58,410 nt of DNA from Bordetella parapertussis (GCA_945906815.1 CAMDRT010000028.1:1-58410), one strand, 5' to 3'. Numbered from the stretch's first letter, positions 16,171 through 25,339 are shown. Numbers and translations: made by a program. The notes: generated by a model from the letters alone, not told the origin.

Positions 16171-18147
16171 ATGTCCACCAGCTACCCAGCATTATTTTCA
16201 CCCTATACCCTCGCCGGCAAGCGGCTTAAAAATCGCATCGTGCATGCGTCGATGACTACGCGCATGGGCAACCAAGGGCGCGTCACTGAACGCCAGTTGC
16301 ACTACTACGCTAACCGCGCCAGCGGCGGCGCGGCCATGATCGTCAGCGAACCGCTGTCGATGGCGCGGCATCAGCACATTCTATTCAAAATCGTGGCCTA
16401 CAACGATGACGAACTCGACGGTCTCAAGCGTTGGGCGGCTGCCGTTGAGTCGCATGACTGCCGCCTGCTCGGGCAGATACAAGACCCCGGCCGCGGGCGC
16501 CACGAGGTGGGGCGTAGCCTCGAAGCCGTGGGCGCATCGGCACTGCCCGACGATTTGAGCGGCACGGTGCCACGCCCGCTCACCATGGATGAAATCCGCC
16601 GCATGAACGACGACTTCGCGCAATCGGCAGCGCGCCTCAAACGCTGCGGCTTCAGCGGCGTGGAAATTTCAGCAGGGCACGGTCACTTGTTTCATCAGTT
16701 TTTGTCGCCGTGGTCGAATGCACGTGAGGATGCATACGGCGGCGACCTGGGCGGGCGCGCACGCATCCTCAGCGAAATGATCGCTGGTATACGCAGCGCT
16801 TGCGGGCAGGACTTCATCCTCGGCTTGAAACTGCCCGGCGATGACGGCGTGCCCGGCGGCGTCAATCCCGTCGAAGCGGCCGCCATCGCCGCCCACCTGA
16901 CGGCTGACAAAAGCGTCGATTACGTGACCCTTGCGCAAGGCAGCCATGCGCGCTCGCTCGAAATGCACGTGCCGGATGACCATGGACCGCGCGCAGTCTA
17001 TATGCCACTGTTTCGCGCCCTGCGCAAAGCGGTGCATGGCCTGCCGTTGATCGCACTGGGGCGTATCACCGATCCCGCCGAGGCCGATGCCATCATCGCC
17101 AGCGGCGATGCCGAACTGGTAGCCCTGGGCCGCGCGCTGGTGGCCGATCCCGCATGGCCGCTGAAGGCCGCGCACGGGCGCGCGCACGACATCCGTTACT
17201 GCGTGTCGTGCAATAACTGCTGGTACGTGGGCGCAGCCTTCCACCAGCCCTTGGCATGCGACAACAATCCGCGCGTGGCGCAGGCCCATGAAGTGGATTA
17301 CTGGCCCGTACCCGCACCAGCGAAAAAGCGCGTGCTCGTCATCGGCGCCGGCGTCGCAGGCATGGAAGCCGCATGGACCGCAGCGGCGCGCGGCCATGCC
17401 GTCACGGTGTTCAGCCGCTCGCGCGATGTCGGTGGTAAAGCGCGGCTGCGCGCACAGCTGCCGGGCGGCGAGGCCGTCAGCAGCGTCTACGATTATCAAT
17501 ACACGGCTGCGCAGCGTGCCGGGGTACGATTTGAGATGGGCATAGCCGCTACCGTTGACGGCGTGCTGGCGTGGCAACCCGATGTCGTCATCCTCGCCAC
17601 GGGCGCGAACATGGTTGCGCCACGCTGGCTGCCGCTGCCGGCGCGCGAAGTCGTGGGCGATCTGCGTTCCGCGATGCAGGATGTGCTGCACATCAAGGGC
17701 AGGCAAGCGGGCGTCGCCGTCATCTATGACACCGATCAATCCGAAGGCACTTATGCCAGTGCAGAACTGCTGCAAAAAATATTCGAGCGCGTGGTGATCG
17801 TGACCACCCGCGACAGCATCGCCGAAGAAACTGCGATGGTCACGCATCAGGGCATCAACCGCCGTCTCAGTGCCAAAGGCATCGAGGTCATGACGCTGTC
17901 GCAACCGCGCTGGGACGACGCTTTTGAAAACGGCAATCTCGAAATCGCGCAGGTGTATACGGGCAACATAACCGTGATCCCTAACGTCGCGTTCTTTGCC
18001 TATTCCACACCGCGCGCACCAGACCTTGCATTGGCCGCGCCGCTGCGTGCGGCGGGCATCGATGTGCGATTGATAGGCGACTGCCTCGCGCCGCGCAACG
18101 TGATGGCGGCCACCGCCGAAGGGCACGCGGCAGGGCATGCGATTTGA
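16171..18147 (+). CDS. Old Yellow Enzyme / 2,4-dienoyl-CoA reductase-type oxidoreductase
   Basis: 658 residues in the three-part layout of FadH-like enzymes. The first 330 residues form the FMN-binding barrel (LFSPYTLAGKRLKNRIVHASM at the start, GFSGVEISAGHGHLFHQFLSP with active-site histidines, VALGRALVADP at the end). Cysteines in CVSCNNCW and PLACDNNP fit a 4Fe-4S site. From residue 388 an FAD/NAD fold begins with VLVIGAGVAGMEAAWTAAARGH. Such enzymes reduce conjugated double bonds of CoA esters or cyclic enones, or demethylate amines. The iron-sulfur spacing C-x2-C-x2-C-x12-C differs slightly from the usual C-x2-C-x3-C-x11-C. The neighbours suggest degradation of an imported compound rather than ordinary fatty-acid oxidation. 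Confidence 0.88.
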   Translation: MSTSYPALFSPYTLAGKRLKNRIVHASMTTRMGNQGRVTERQLHYYANRASGGAAMIVSEPLSMARHQHILFKIVAYNDDELDGLKRWAAAVESHDCRLLGQIQDPGRGRHEVGRSLEAVGASALPDDLSGTVPRPLTMDEIRRMNDDFAQSAARLKRCGFSGVEISAGHGHLFHQFLSPWSNAREDAYGGDLGGRARILSEMIAGIRSACGQDFILGLKLPGDDGVPGGVNPVEAAAIAAHLTADKSVDYVTLAQGSHARSLEMHVPDDHGPRAVYMPLFRALRKAVHGLPLIALGRITDPAEADAIIASGDAELVALGRALVADPAWPLKAAHGRAHDIRYCVSCNNCWYVGAAFHQPLACDNNPRVAQAHEVDYWPVPAPAKKRVLVIGAGVAGMEAAWTAAARGHAVTVFSRSRDVGGKARLRAQLPGGEAVSSVYDYQYTAAQRAGVRFEMGIAATVDGVLAWQPDVVILATGANMVAPRWLPLPAREVVGDLRSAMQDVLHIKGRQAGVAVIYDTDQSEGTYASAELLQKIFERVVIVTTRDSIAEETAMVTHQGINRRLSAKGIEVMTLSQPRWDDAFENGNLEIAQVYTGNITVIPNVAFFAYSTPRAPDLALAAPLRAAGIDVRLIGDCLAPRNVMAATAEGHAAGHAI

Positions 18148-18183
18148 GGGGGTAAGCGTTGCGCCAGTTAAGACCGTCCGCTT

Positions 18184-18392
18184 CTAGTGTAGTACTTCGC
18201 AATTCATGAGACATTCCCTCCCCTTCAAGGGCAAGGGCACACTTGAAGCGGAGCAGAGGGCTAGGGTGGGGATGGGGTGGCATTCGCGCGACATTAGCCC
18301 ATCCCCCTCCCAACCTCCCCCTTGAAGGGGGAGGAGTTTCGCTGGTGTCGTGCCGTTGCATAAGTGCCGCATAGAGTGAAGCACTACACTAG
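18184..18392. mobile_element. MITE-like 209-bp element
   Basis: The ends CTAGTGTAGTACTTCGC (18184-18200) and its near complement at 18376-18392 match at 15 of 17 positions. Inside lie palindromes, including CTCCCCCTT-G-AAGGGGGAG at 18315-18333. There is no coding capacity and no clear target-site duplication. Together with its flanks it makes up the gene-free stretch 18148-18511. Confidence 0.55.
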
Positions 18393-18511
18393 TACCGCGC
18401 TGCGACGCATCTGCCGTGGTATGGTTAGTGCTGTGAAAAGCAGTGGAGGGAACCCGCCAATGGACATCATTCAATTGACGCAATGCATGGTTAAGATTCA
18501 GGAGCATGCCG

Positions 18512-19669
18512 ATGAAAAACGCGACACCGCTGTCAGACATCAAGCCCGCGCAATTGGTGGCGGGCATACGGGAATGGGTGTCGCTCGAGACACCACCGCA
18601 CGATGTGCCGCGGTTGCAGGAATTCGCACAACTCGCTTGTTATCAGGCGCAACAATTAGGTCTCATCGCAGAACTGATCCCGGCGAGCGACACGCAGCAG
18701 TCGCTGGTACGCATCCGCGCCCACAGCGAAAGCAACGAAAAAGCTGTTCTCGTACTCGCACACTATGACACCGTGCACCCCATCGGCACCGTCGGGCGCA
18801 ATCGCGTGCGCATCGAGGACGACAAGATGTTCGGGCCCGGCACCTATGACATGAAAGCCGGCGCCTACCTTGCGCTGCAAGCGATGTCGGCGCTGTATAA
18901 GGAGCGGCAGCCGGCGCGCCCGGTTGAGCTGCTGCTGGTCCCCGACGAAGAGAGCGGCAGTCGGTTGTCGCGCGCCACCCTAGAGGAATTCGCACGCAAC
19001 GCGGCGTTCACATTAGTCGCCGAGCCTGCACGAACCGGCGGTCAGTGCGTGACCAGCCGCAAAGGCACCGGGTATATCAGTATGACAGCGCTCGGAGTTC
19101 CATCGCACGCTGGAACGGATCACGCCAAGGGCCGCAGTGCCATCCGCGAAATCGCGAACCAGGCGCTTGCGCTGGAAGCCATGACCGACTACCACGAGGG
19201 CGTCACGCTGAGCGTCGGGCGCATCGACGGCGGCACCCATCGCAATGTGGTGCCCGAACGCGCGAGCTTGATTGCCGATTTTCGGGTGGTGACCCAGGCG
19301 CAGGCGGATCGCTTATTGGCTGCGGTTAGAGCGCTGACGCCAGTGGTCGACGGCGTCAGGCTGGAAATCGAAGCTAATCTTAACCGGCCGCCGTTTGAAC
19401 GCTCACCGCAGGTGCAGGCGCTGTTTGAACGAGCGCAACGTGTCGCGCGCGCTACCGGTTTTGAGCTGGGGGAGGTGCCGCGCACCGGCGGCGGCAGCGA
19501 CGGGAATTTCACCGCTGCCTTCGGCGTGCCGACGCTGGACGGGTTGGGTGCGGAAGGCGATGGCGCGCATACCTTGCATGAGCACATAGTGGTGTCGACG
19601 CTGCCTCAACGGCTGCAATTCCTGCATAACATGCTGCGTGATCTCGCTTGGGAGCCTGTGTTCGCGTAG
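18512..19669 (+). CDS. M20-family metallopeptidase (glutamate carboxypeptidase-like)
   Basis: 385 residues. Metal and catalytic motifs are in order: VLVLAHYDTVHPIGT (first zinc histidine and catalytic aspartate), GPGTYDMKAGAY (bridging aspartate), LLVPDEESGS (catalytic and zinc glutamates), and a C-terminal LGAEGDGAHTLHEHI histidine. A dimerisation domain with GVPSHAGTDHAKGRSAI lies between. Such enzymes cleave C-terminal glutamate or N-acyl amino acids, as in carboxypeptidase G2. An ATG exists at 18506, but GGAG at 18501-18504 is well placed for the ATG at 18512. The MFS gene follows after 3 bp, so hydrolysis and transport of one substrate are probably linked. Confidence 0.88.
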   Translation: MKNATPLSDIKPAQLVAGIREWVSLETPPHDVPRLQEFAQLACYQAQQLGLIAELIPASDTQQSLVRIRAHSESNEKAVLVLAHYDTVHPIGTVGRNRVRIEDDKMFGPGTYDMKAGAYLALQAMSALYKERQPARPVELLLVPDEESGSRLSRATLEEFARNAAFTLVAEPARTGGQCVTSRKGTGYISMTALGVPSHAGTDHAKGRSAIREIANQALALEAMTDYHEGVTLSVGRIDGGTHRNVVPERASLIADFRVVTQAQADRLLAAVRALTPVVDGVRLEIEANLNRPPFERSPQVQALFERAQRVARATGFELGEVPRTGGGSDGNFTAAFGVPTLDGLGAEGDGAHTLHEHIVVSTLPQRLQFLHNMLRDLAWEPVFA

Positions 19670-19672
19670 CAC

Positions 19673-20953
19673 ATGAATACATCGCGGCTGATTGCATGGT
19701 TCGGCAGGCGCGGCATTTATTACGGCTGGGTCATCGTCGCCGTAATGTTTGTCACGCTGTTCATTTCCCTCGGCTTTCGCTTCGCTTTCGGCGTCTTCTA
19801 TTCCGCCATTCTTGACCAGACCGGCTGGGGGCGCGCGGAGACGGCGGGCATAGTTTCCGCCGCCATGATCGTCTACGCCTGTACCGCGGCGCTGAGCGGC
19901 TACCTGTTTGATCGGCTGGGCGCACGCGTGTTGTTTCCCATCGGCGCGCTGTGCATGGGAGCGGGGCTGATGCTCTGCTCAGTAAGCGATTCCCTGGCCG
20001 CCTTGACCCTCGCCTACGGCATCCTGCTCGGGATCAGCTACGCGGCGCTGGGGTTCATTCCGCACATGGCCATAGTCCCCCGCTGGTTCGTGCGGCAGCG
20101 CGGGCTGGCCTCCGCGGTATCTCTGGCCGGCGTGGGCCTGGGCTCCCTTGGCGTCGCGGCCCTGAGCGCGGAATTGATCCTGCATATCGGCTGGCGCGAA
20201 ACGATGTGGTGGTTCGGCATTGCGGCGATGCTGGTGTTGATCCCCATCAACCTGGTATTCCATACCCATTCCGCTGAGCGCGTGGGCCTGGTGCCCGATG
20301 GCCTGCCCGCGCCACCTGCCACGGCGAACGTGCCGCTCAAGGCCGGCGCGACCATCGGCGATGCGCTGCGCAGCCCGGTGTTCTGGCTGCTGTCCCTCTC
20401 CGTCACCATGACCGGCCTGTGCAACATGACCATGGTTGTGCACCAGACGCGGTTGCTGGTGGACATGGGATACAGCCTGTCGTTAGCGTCGATAATCTTC
20501 GGCATGCTGGGCGTGATGCGTGCCTTCGGCGGCCTGATCTGGGGCCCGCTTTCCGACCGCATCGGTGGCACGATCTGCGTCGTCTTCATCTGCAGCATCA
20601 GCATCGTCGGACTGGCGCTGCTGTGGCTGACATCCCTCGTTGCGGCCGAATCCTCAACCCTGCGCATCGCTCTGCTCGCGGGCTACCTGCTGACCTTCGG
20701 CATCGGCTACAACGCCATGGCCCCGGTCTACGCCGCCGCCGTCTCTGACCAGTTCGCGGGCAAGAACCTGGGCACCATCCTTGGCCTGCTCGACCTCGGC
20801 TTCGGCCTGGGCTCGGCGCTGGGCCCCTGGTGGGCGGGCTGGATGTTCGACCGTTACGGCAATTATGGCGGCGTCATCCTGGGTGTCGCGGCGGGCGTGG
20901 TGATCACGGGCTTCGCGCTGGGGGCCGCGACGCGGCGACGAGCGCCGGCCTGA
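19673..20953 (+). CDS. MFS transporter (monocarboxylate/OFA-like)
   Basis: 426 residues with 12 predicted membrane helices. The N-terminus YYGWVIVAVMFVTLFISLGFRFAFGVF and the helix 2-3 loop LFDRLGARVLFP resemble the monocarboxylate and oxalate-formate antiporter branch of the major facilitators; the second half has GLIWGPLSDRIGGT. These usually carry small organic acids across the inner membrane with protons or by exchange. It begins 3 bp after the M20 peptidase stop, so both are almost certainly one transcript; the PrpD-like gene follows after 91 bp. Substrate and direction are unknown. Confidence 0.85.
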   Translation: MNTSRLIAWFGRRGIYYGWVIVAVMFVTLFISLGFRFAFGVFYSAILDQTGWGRAETAGIVSAAMIVYACTAALSGYLFDRLGARVLFPIGALCMGAGLMLCSVSDSLAALTLAYGILLGISYAALGFIPHMAIVPRWFVRQRGLASAVSLAGVGLGSLGVAALSAELILHIGWRETMWWFGIAAMLVLIPINLVFHTHSAERVGLVPDGLPAPPATANVPLKAGATIGDALRSPVFWLLSLSVTMTGLCNMTMVVHQTRLLVDMGYSLSLASIIFGMLGVMRAFGGLIWGPLSDRIGGTICVVFICSISIVGLALLWLTSLVAAESSTLRIALLAGYLLTFGIGYNAMAPVYAAAVSDQFAGKNLGTILGLLDLGFGLGSALGPWWAGWMFDRYGNYGGVILGVAAGVVITGFALGAATRRRAPA

Positions 20954-21044
20954 TGCGTCAGGCTGCCCCTGGTTTTGCAGTGTCCTGGATCAAAAATTTA
21001 TACGCAAGCGCTACCTTCCCAATAATTGGAAATAAAGGATCAGC

Positions 21045-22424
21045 ATGGCTGAACAAATCGAAAAGCTCGCACAGTTCGTCGCCCACACACAGTGGGAAGA
21101 TATTCCCCGGCCCGTGCAGCAGCGTGCCCATCTCGTGCTGCTGGACACGATCGGGGTCATGCTGGCCGGGTCCATACAACCCGAGGTGCGGCGCTTGCAC
21201 GAAGGCTTGAACGCGAGCGCAGGTACGGGTGCAACCGTGTTCACGCACGGCTGGCCCATCACCGATGCCGGTCGTGCTGCGCTCCTCAATGGCATTGCCG
21301 CGCGTTCGCTCGAGCTCGGCGAGATGCACGATGAGGTTTCAGCGCAGGCCGCGGTGCAGATCGTGCCCGGTCTGCTGGCCGTCGCTGAAGCGGCGCGCTG
21401 CAGCGGTCGCGAAATCCTGACCGCGCTCGTCGTCGCGTATGATTTTGCCATCCGCGTGGGTGCAGCCACCACGCGGCGACCGCTTGCACACCCCAACGGC
21501 CAGGCGTCCTTGCTGGGCGCCATCGCTGCGGGTGCCCGCGCGCGAGGGCTCAACGCTGCTCAAACCAGCACGGCAGTGCGTATCGGCGCCAACTTGGTGG
21601 TAAGCGCCGCTTATAGCAACGTGGTGGCTGGTGCGACCACGGTCAACGTGGCGGGCGGGATGAGCGGTTTCGCAGCCGCGCTGGCGCCGGAATTGGCGCT
21701 GGCCGGTTTCATAGCACAGGACAACGCCATCGAGCAGGCGATGACCAGTCTCGTCAGTGATGGCTTCGATGCCTCGCATCTGCTGGACGAACTCGGCACG
21801 CGGTGGGAGATCACCCACAATCACTTCCGCCTGCGTGCCTGCTGCTATCCGATCTATCCCGCGCTCGACGCGCTCGAGGATGCCCTCGCAGAGTTACAGC
21901 CTACGCCTGAAGCGATAGAACGGATCGAGGTGGTCACGTATAAGTTTGCTGCAGGCATGTGCAACGCGGATCCGCCGACGTATTTCGGTAGCAAGTACTC
22001 GCTGCCGCACGCGGCGGCGGCGTTGGTGGCCAACGGCCATCTGGGCTACGCATCGTTTACCGAAGCGGCTTTGCACCATCCGCTCATTGCAGCGCTGCGC
22101 CATCGCGTGCACGTCACCGAAGATACCGCGATGTCTGCGGCGTTACCGCGCCTGAAGCCTGCTCGCGTTACGCTGACGCTGAAAGATGGGCGGCAGGCGA
22201 CGCATGCCTATGAAAACCACAGGCACGTCAGCGAGTCCGGCAACGAGGCCAACGTGCGTGAAAAATTCCGCGAGCTTGCGGGATTGGTGCTCACGCCCGA
22301 AGGCGTGACAGCGGTGGAAACAGCCGTCGATGATTGCGTGAACTGGCCTAGCGTCGATCCCCTGCTGCAAGCGTTGCGAGGCCACGGCCGGCGCCCCCCT
22401 CACCTACGTTCCCGCTCCCGGTGA
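21045..22424 (+). CDS. MmgE/PrpD family protein (2-methylcitrate dehydratase-like)
   Basis: 459 residues. The all-helical N-terminal domain begins EKLAQFVAHTQWEDIPRPVQQRAHLVLLDTIGVMLAG, a clear MmgE/PrpD pattern, and the C-terminal lid has the ACCYPIYPALDALE segment. Known members dehydrate 2-methylcitrate or epimerise or isomerise related hydroxy acids; most in catabolic clusters of this type have no assigned substrate. An AAAGGA site 7 bases before ATG supports the start. It is the last gene of the M20-MFS-PrpD run and converges with an unknown gene 3 bp away. Absence of prpB and prpC nearby argues against propionate catabolism. Confidence 0.87.
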   Translation: MAEQIEKLAQFVAHTQWEDIPRPVQQRAHLVLLDTIGVMLAGSIQPEVRRLHEGLNASAGTGATVFTHGWPITDAGRAALLNGIAARSLELGEMHDEVSAQAAVQIVPGLLAVAEAARCSGREILTALVVAYDFAIRVGAATTRRPLAHPNGQASLLGAIAAGARARGLNAAQTSTAVRIGANLVVSAAYSNVVAGATTVNVAGGMSGFAAALAPELALAGFIAQDNAIEQAMTSLVSDGFDASHLLDELGTRWEITHNHFRLRACCYPIYPALDALEDALAELQPTPEAIERIEVVTYKFAAGMCNADPPTYFGSKYSLPHAAAALVANGHLGYASFTEAALHHPLIAALRHRVHVTEDTAMSAALPRLKPARVTLTLKDGRQATHAYENHRHVSESGNEANVREKFRELAGLVLTPEGVTAVETAVDDCVNWPSVDPLLQALRGHGRRPPHLRSRSR

Positions 22425-22427
22425 GCG

Positions 22428-23009
22428 CTACCCGCGCGGTTTGACCCACGTTTCTGACCATGCCAGGCATGCGCTCGTCGACTGGCGATCGCCACGCATT
22501 TCCATCCATGGCGCGTCGGGCGCGAAGTGGCCATTGCGTTCGATCTGTGCCGACTTGGCGGGGAAGAAGGTGCTGAATACGCCGATGGGACGATTGCTCA
22601 TGCCGGGCGCCATGGTGAGCACGTAAGGCTCGATGCAGTCGTACCAAGTCAGCACGATGCGCTCGGTGCCAGCGATGACCGTCTCGACCGCTGTCGAGTG
22701 CGGGTCACCGGCACGGGAGAACTGCGCCGCGCACACCGGCAGCGAGGTGTCCGCGAAGGCGGGGTAGAGCAGCGTCTCGATGGTGCGTTGGAGCCAGCGT
22801 GCCACGGCAACATTATCGCTGTAGATCTGCACCCGGTGCTCGGTGAGCGGCGACTGCAGAAACATGGCGTGCCCTGAACCCGCCGCGCACCACAGCACGC
22901 GCCAATGGCTGACGCGGGACGTATGTGTCTTGCCGCCGTCCGCGCTGAGACGAATAAAGGAATTCTCGCCGGTCATGAGAACATCGTTCGGATCAACGGG
23001 CTGGGCCAT
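22428..23009 (-). CDS. Conserved hypothetical protein, 193 residues
   Basis: A soluble protein starting MAQPVDPNDVLMTGENSFIRL, with no signal peptide or membrane helix. It is rich in beta-type segments (THTSRVSHWRVLWCAAG, IVLTWYDCIEPYVLTM), aromatic residues and three cysteines, and ends WSETWVKPRG. I do not recognise a family. AGGAGAG 5 bases before ATG 23007-23009 is a strong ribosome site, which with the uniform composition argues for a real gene. It lies between the PrpD-like gene (convergent, 3 bp) and the galactose-binding-like protein (divergent), in a region devoted to a catabolic pathway, so a role in that pathway is only a guess. Confidence 0.65.
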   Translation of the reverse strand: MAQPVDPNDVLMTGENSFIRLSADGGKTHTSRVSHWRVLWCAAGSGHAMFLQSPLTEHRVQIYSDNVAVARWLQRTIETLLYPAFADTSLPVCAAQFSRAGDPHSTAVETVIAGTERIVLTWYDCIEPYVLTMAPGMSNRPIGVFSTFFPAKSAQIERNGHFAPDAPWMEMRGDRQSTSACLAWSETWVKPRG

Positions 23010-23178
23010 GTTGCTCTCCTATTCAGGATGACTGACGCTGGTGTCATCGGTAACCACTATCTCCTCGTCCCCGTGGCGAGTTTAATACGCCGACTACCCG
23101 ACGCATAGCAGCGCTGCAGGATTGATTTTCTTAGCGCTGTGCGCTTATAGTCGCCGCTCCAACCCCAAGGACACAAAT

Positions 23179-23829
23179 ATGCCTCCGAACACCTACATCC
23201 GCCCCACGCATTCGCTGCCGCCACCCATCCCGCCGCTGCTGCAGCCGCAGCCGCCGCTCGCACCCTTGCTGCCAGCGGTGCATGTCATCGATTTGATGAC
23301 CGACGCAGGATCGGCGGTGTTCGGCGCGGTATGGCGGGCGCAGGAAGCGAAGCTCGTAGAGTGTCCTGCGTTGAGCGACTCGCGCCCACAATTCAAAACC
23401 ACCTACGACGTCGATCCCCACGCCGAGCTGATCGGCTTCGACGACTCGGGCTGGGAACGGGTTGCGCCCACCGATCTTAGCGGCAGGCGCGGCGGCGGCA
23501 TGGTGTCGTTCTTCTGGTATCGCACGAGCTTGACGATCCCGGCAAACGCGGCGGGCTTCGACACCTCCGGCGCGAAGGCGGTATTACACATTACGGTCGA
23601 CGACTATGCGGAAATCTGGGTCAACGGCATGATGCCGCGCGCCTCCGGCCGTCCGAGCCCAGCCGCGATCCAGGGCTTCAACATGCCCAATCGCCTCGTG
23701 CTCGGCGACAATATCGTGTCGCCCGGCGACAAGTTTGAAATCTCTGTATTTGCCATCAACGGGCCGATTTCGGTGGCGCCAGCAAATTTCCTCTGGTTCC
23801 GCGAGGCGAAGATAGAGTTTTTCCGCTAA
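23179..23829 (+). CDS. Protein with a galactose-binding-like (jelly-roll) domain
   Basis: 216 residues. After a proline-rich N-terminus (PPPIPPLLQPQPPLAP), residues from about 80 read FDDSGWERVAPTDL, FFWYRTSLTIP, VLHITVDDYAEIWVNGM and FEISVFAINGPIS, the strand pattern of the sugar-binding jelly-roll found in glycosidase family 2 and fused to some gluconolactonase-like enzymes. No catalytic domain is attached. No classical signal peptide is seen, although the N-terminus is odd. AAGGAC lies 6 bases before the ATG at 23179, and an upstream start at 23122 would add an uncharacteristic segment. It is separated from the divergent unknown gene by a 169-bp gap that probably holds both promoters. Confidence 0.6.
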   Translation: MPPNTYIRPTHSLPPPIPPLLQPQPPLAPLLPAVHVIDLMTDAGSAVFGAVWRAQEAKLVECPALSDSRPQFKTTYDVDPHAELIGFDDSGWERVAPTDLSGRRGGGMVSFFWYRTSLTIPANAAGFDTSGAKAVLHITVDDYAEIWVNGMMPRASGRPSPAAIQGFNMPNRLVLGDNIVSPGDKFEISVFAINGPISVAPANFLWFREAKIEFFR

Positions 23830-23907
23830 CCAGCCAGGCGGCAGGGTGTAGCGCGCTGGGTCAAGTCGCGATCAATACAGGGCGCCTCTAAAGATTCCCA
23901 TATCGTC

Positions 23908-23968
23908 ATTCCGGCGAAAGCCGGAATCCAGAAAAGTCAACGGTCTGGACACCGGCTTTCGCCGGTGT
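23908..23968. repeat. Two REP-like hairpins
   Basis: ATTCCGGC-GAAA-GCCGGAAT at 23908-23927 and ACACCGGC-TTTC-GCCGGTGT at 23949-23968 are each perfect 8-bp stems with a GAAA-type loop on one or the other strand. Such paired palindromes are common extragenic repeats. The rest of the gap 23830-24082 shows no gene. Confidence 0.75.
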
Positions 23969-24082
23969 GACGTATTTTTTGGAGGTGCTCTACAGTTCAC
24001 CCATACACACAGTACCCCTTACCTCTTCAATCCAGCGTGATGCCAGTCTTCTACACCAGCTTTTTGAACTTTGAACTTGCGC

Positions 24083-25270
24083 TTACTTCAAGCGCTTAAG
24101 TATCTTGATACGCTGCACCGTGTCGCCAGCCAGATGCGTCCACACCATCGCGTCGCGCACCAGCTTGTCGGCGCGCGCATTCATCAGGCAACCTTCGGCA
24201 CCATGCACCTGCATGTTAAGACGCGTCACGCGCTGAATGATATCGGTCGAATAGTTCATCACAAACCCGGCATTGGCGGAATGCTCGCCGGCGTCGTGCT
24301 GCCATGCCGTGCGCAGCACAAAGGAGCGCAGCGCCTCGGTCAGCATGTGCATCTCGTGGATGCGCAATTGCACCAGTTGATGCTCCATCAGATACTTGCC
24401 GGCGCGTTTGTGACTGCGCGCAAAGCCCATCGCCATTTCAACCGCGTCGTCGCACACGCCCAGCGCGTTGGCGGCCAGTTCCAGGTCGCCGAAAATATCG
24501 CCGCCGGTGGTGTCGCCTTTACCGGCTTTGACCGAACCGGTGCCCACCGCGCCGACTATGTTTTCCTGCGGCAGCCGCGCGTTTTCAAAAATCAGCTCCG
24601 CGTTCTGGTAGAAACGCCAGCCGCGCTTGTTGAACACTTTACCGATGCGAAAACCCGGCGTCCCCTTGGGCACCATGAACAAGGTGCCGCCCTGCTTGAT
24701 GTTCACATCCGGATTGCTGCGCGCATCGACGAAGAATAATGAACCGACGCTGCCGTTAGCAATGAAGCATTTTTCACCGTTGAGCACCCACTCATCACCG
24801 TCTTTTACCGCCTTGAGGCGATAGCCCGCCTTCGGATCGTCTTCCGGCGGCAGACGATTATCCGACCCCGAATTCGGCTCGGTAATGCCGCGACCCATGA
24901 CGTAACGGTGATCGGCAAGAAAAGGTTTCAGAAATCGAGACTTCTGATCATCGGTACACGCCACCGAAATCAGGTGACTCCATTTCCAGTTCTGGCTGAA
25001 GGCTTTGGACATCGCGCTGTCGCCTTTTGCCAGTTCCGCCATCACCAGCGCCTGCGACACAAAATCCGCACCCGGCCCGCCCCACTCTTTGGGCACCGCC
25101 AGCGTGCGAAAACCCAGCTTGGAACCCTTCTCGATAATGTTCCAGTCCCACGGCTCAAACCCGCCCTCGGTCTGGTCGCGCTCCAGCGATGCCGGACGCA
25201 ACGTTTCCGCGGCAAACTTGCGCGCCTCGGATTGCCAGTGGCGCTGCTCTTCATTCAGTGAAAAATCCAT
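24083..25270 (-). CDS. Acyl-CoA dehydrogenase with altered catalytic site
   Basis: 395 residues in the acyl-CoA dehydrogenase fold: helical N-terminus MDFSLNEEQRHWQSEARKF, the flavin segment GRGITEPNSGSDNR, the EWVLNGEKCFIANG strand, and the C-terminal HGAEGCLMNARADKLVRDA helix. At the place of the usual YEGT motif with the catalytic glutamate it has THLAGDT, so that glutamate is missing; another base or a different reaction (for example on a bulky CoA ester) must be assumed. The start is supported by GAGGAA 5 bases before ATG. It lies 69 bp after a second dehydrogenase gene on the same strand, so the two may form a heteromer or act in sequence. Confidence 0.88.
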   Translation of the reverse strand: MDFSLNEEQRHWQSEARKFAAETLRPASLERDQTEGGFEPWDWNIIEKGSKLGFRTLAVPKEWGGPGADFVSQALVMAELAKGDSAMSKAFSQNWKWSHLISVACTDDQKSRFLKPFLADHRYVMGRGITEPNSGSDNRLPPEDDPKAGYRLKAVKDGDEWVLNGEKCFIANGSVGSLFFVDARSNPDVNIKQGGTLFMVPKGTPGFRIGKVFNKRGWRFYQNAELIFENARLPQENIVGAVGTGSVKAGKGDTTGGDIFGDLELAANALGVCDDAVEMAMGFARSHKRAGKYLMEHQLVQLRIHEMHMLTEALRSFVLRTAWQHDAGEHSANAGFVMNYSTDIIQRVTRLNMQVHGAEGCLMNARADKLVRDAMVWTHLAGDTVQRIKILKRLK

Positions 25271-25339
25271 TCAAGTTCCTCGATTCTTTTTCATCCTCCC
25301 GCCCCACGGCGAGAGAGGGAATTCAGTTTAAATAAAATG

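Noticed and set aside
16669..18138. 489-codon open frame antisense to the flavin reductase gene
   Set aside because: It mirrors the codon pattern of a strongly conserved gene in a GC-rich genome; the translation is His/Arg-rich, without motifs or ribosome site.
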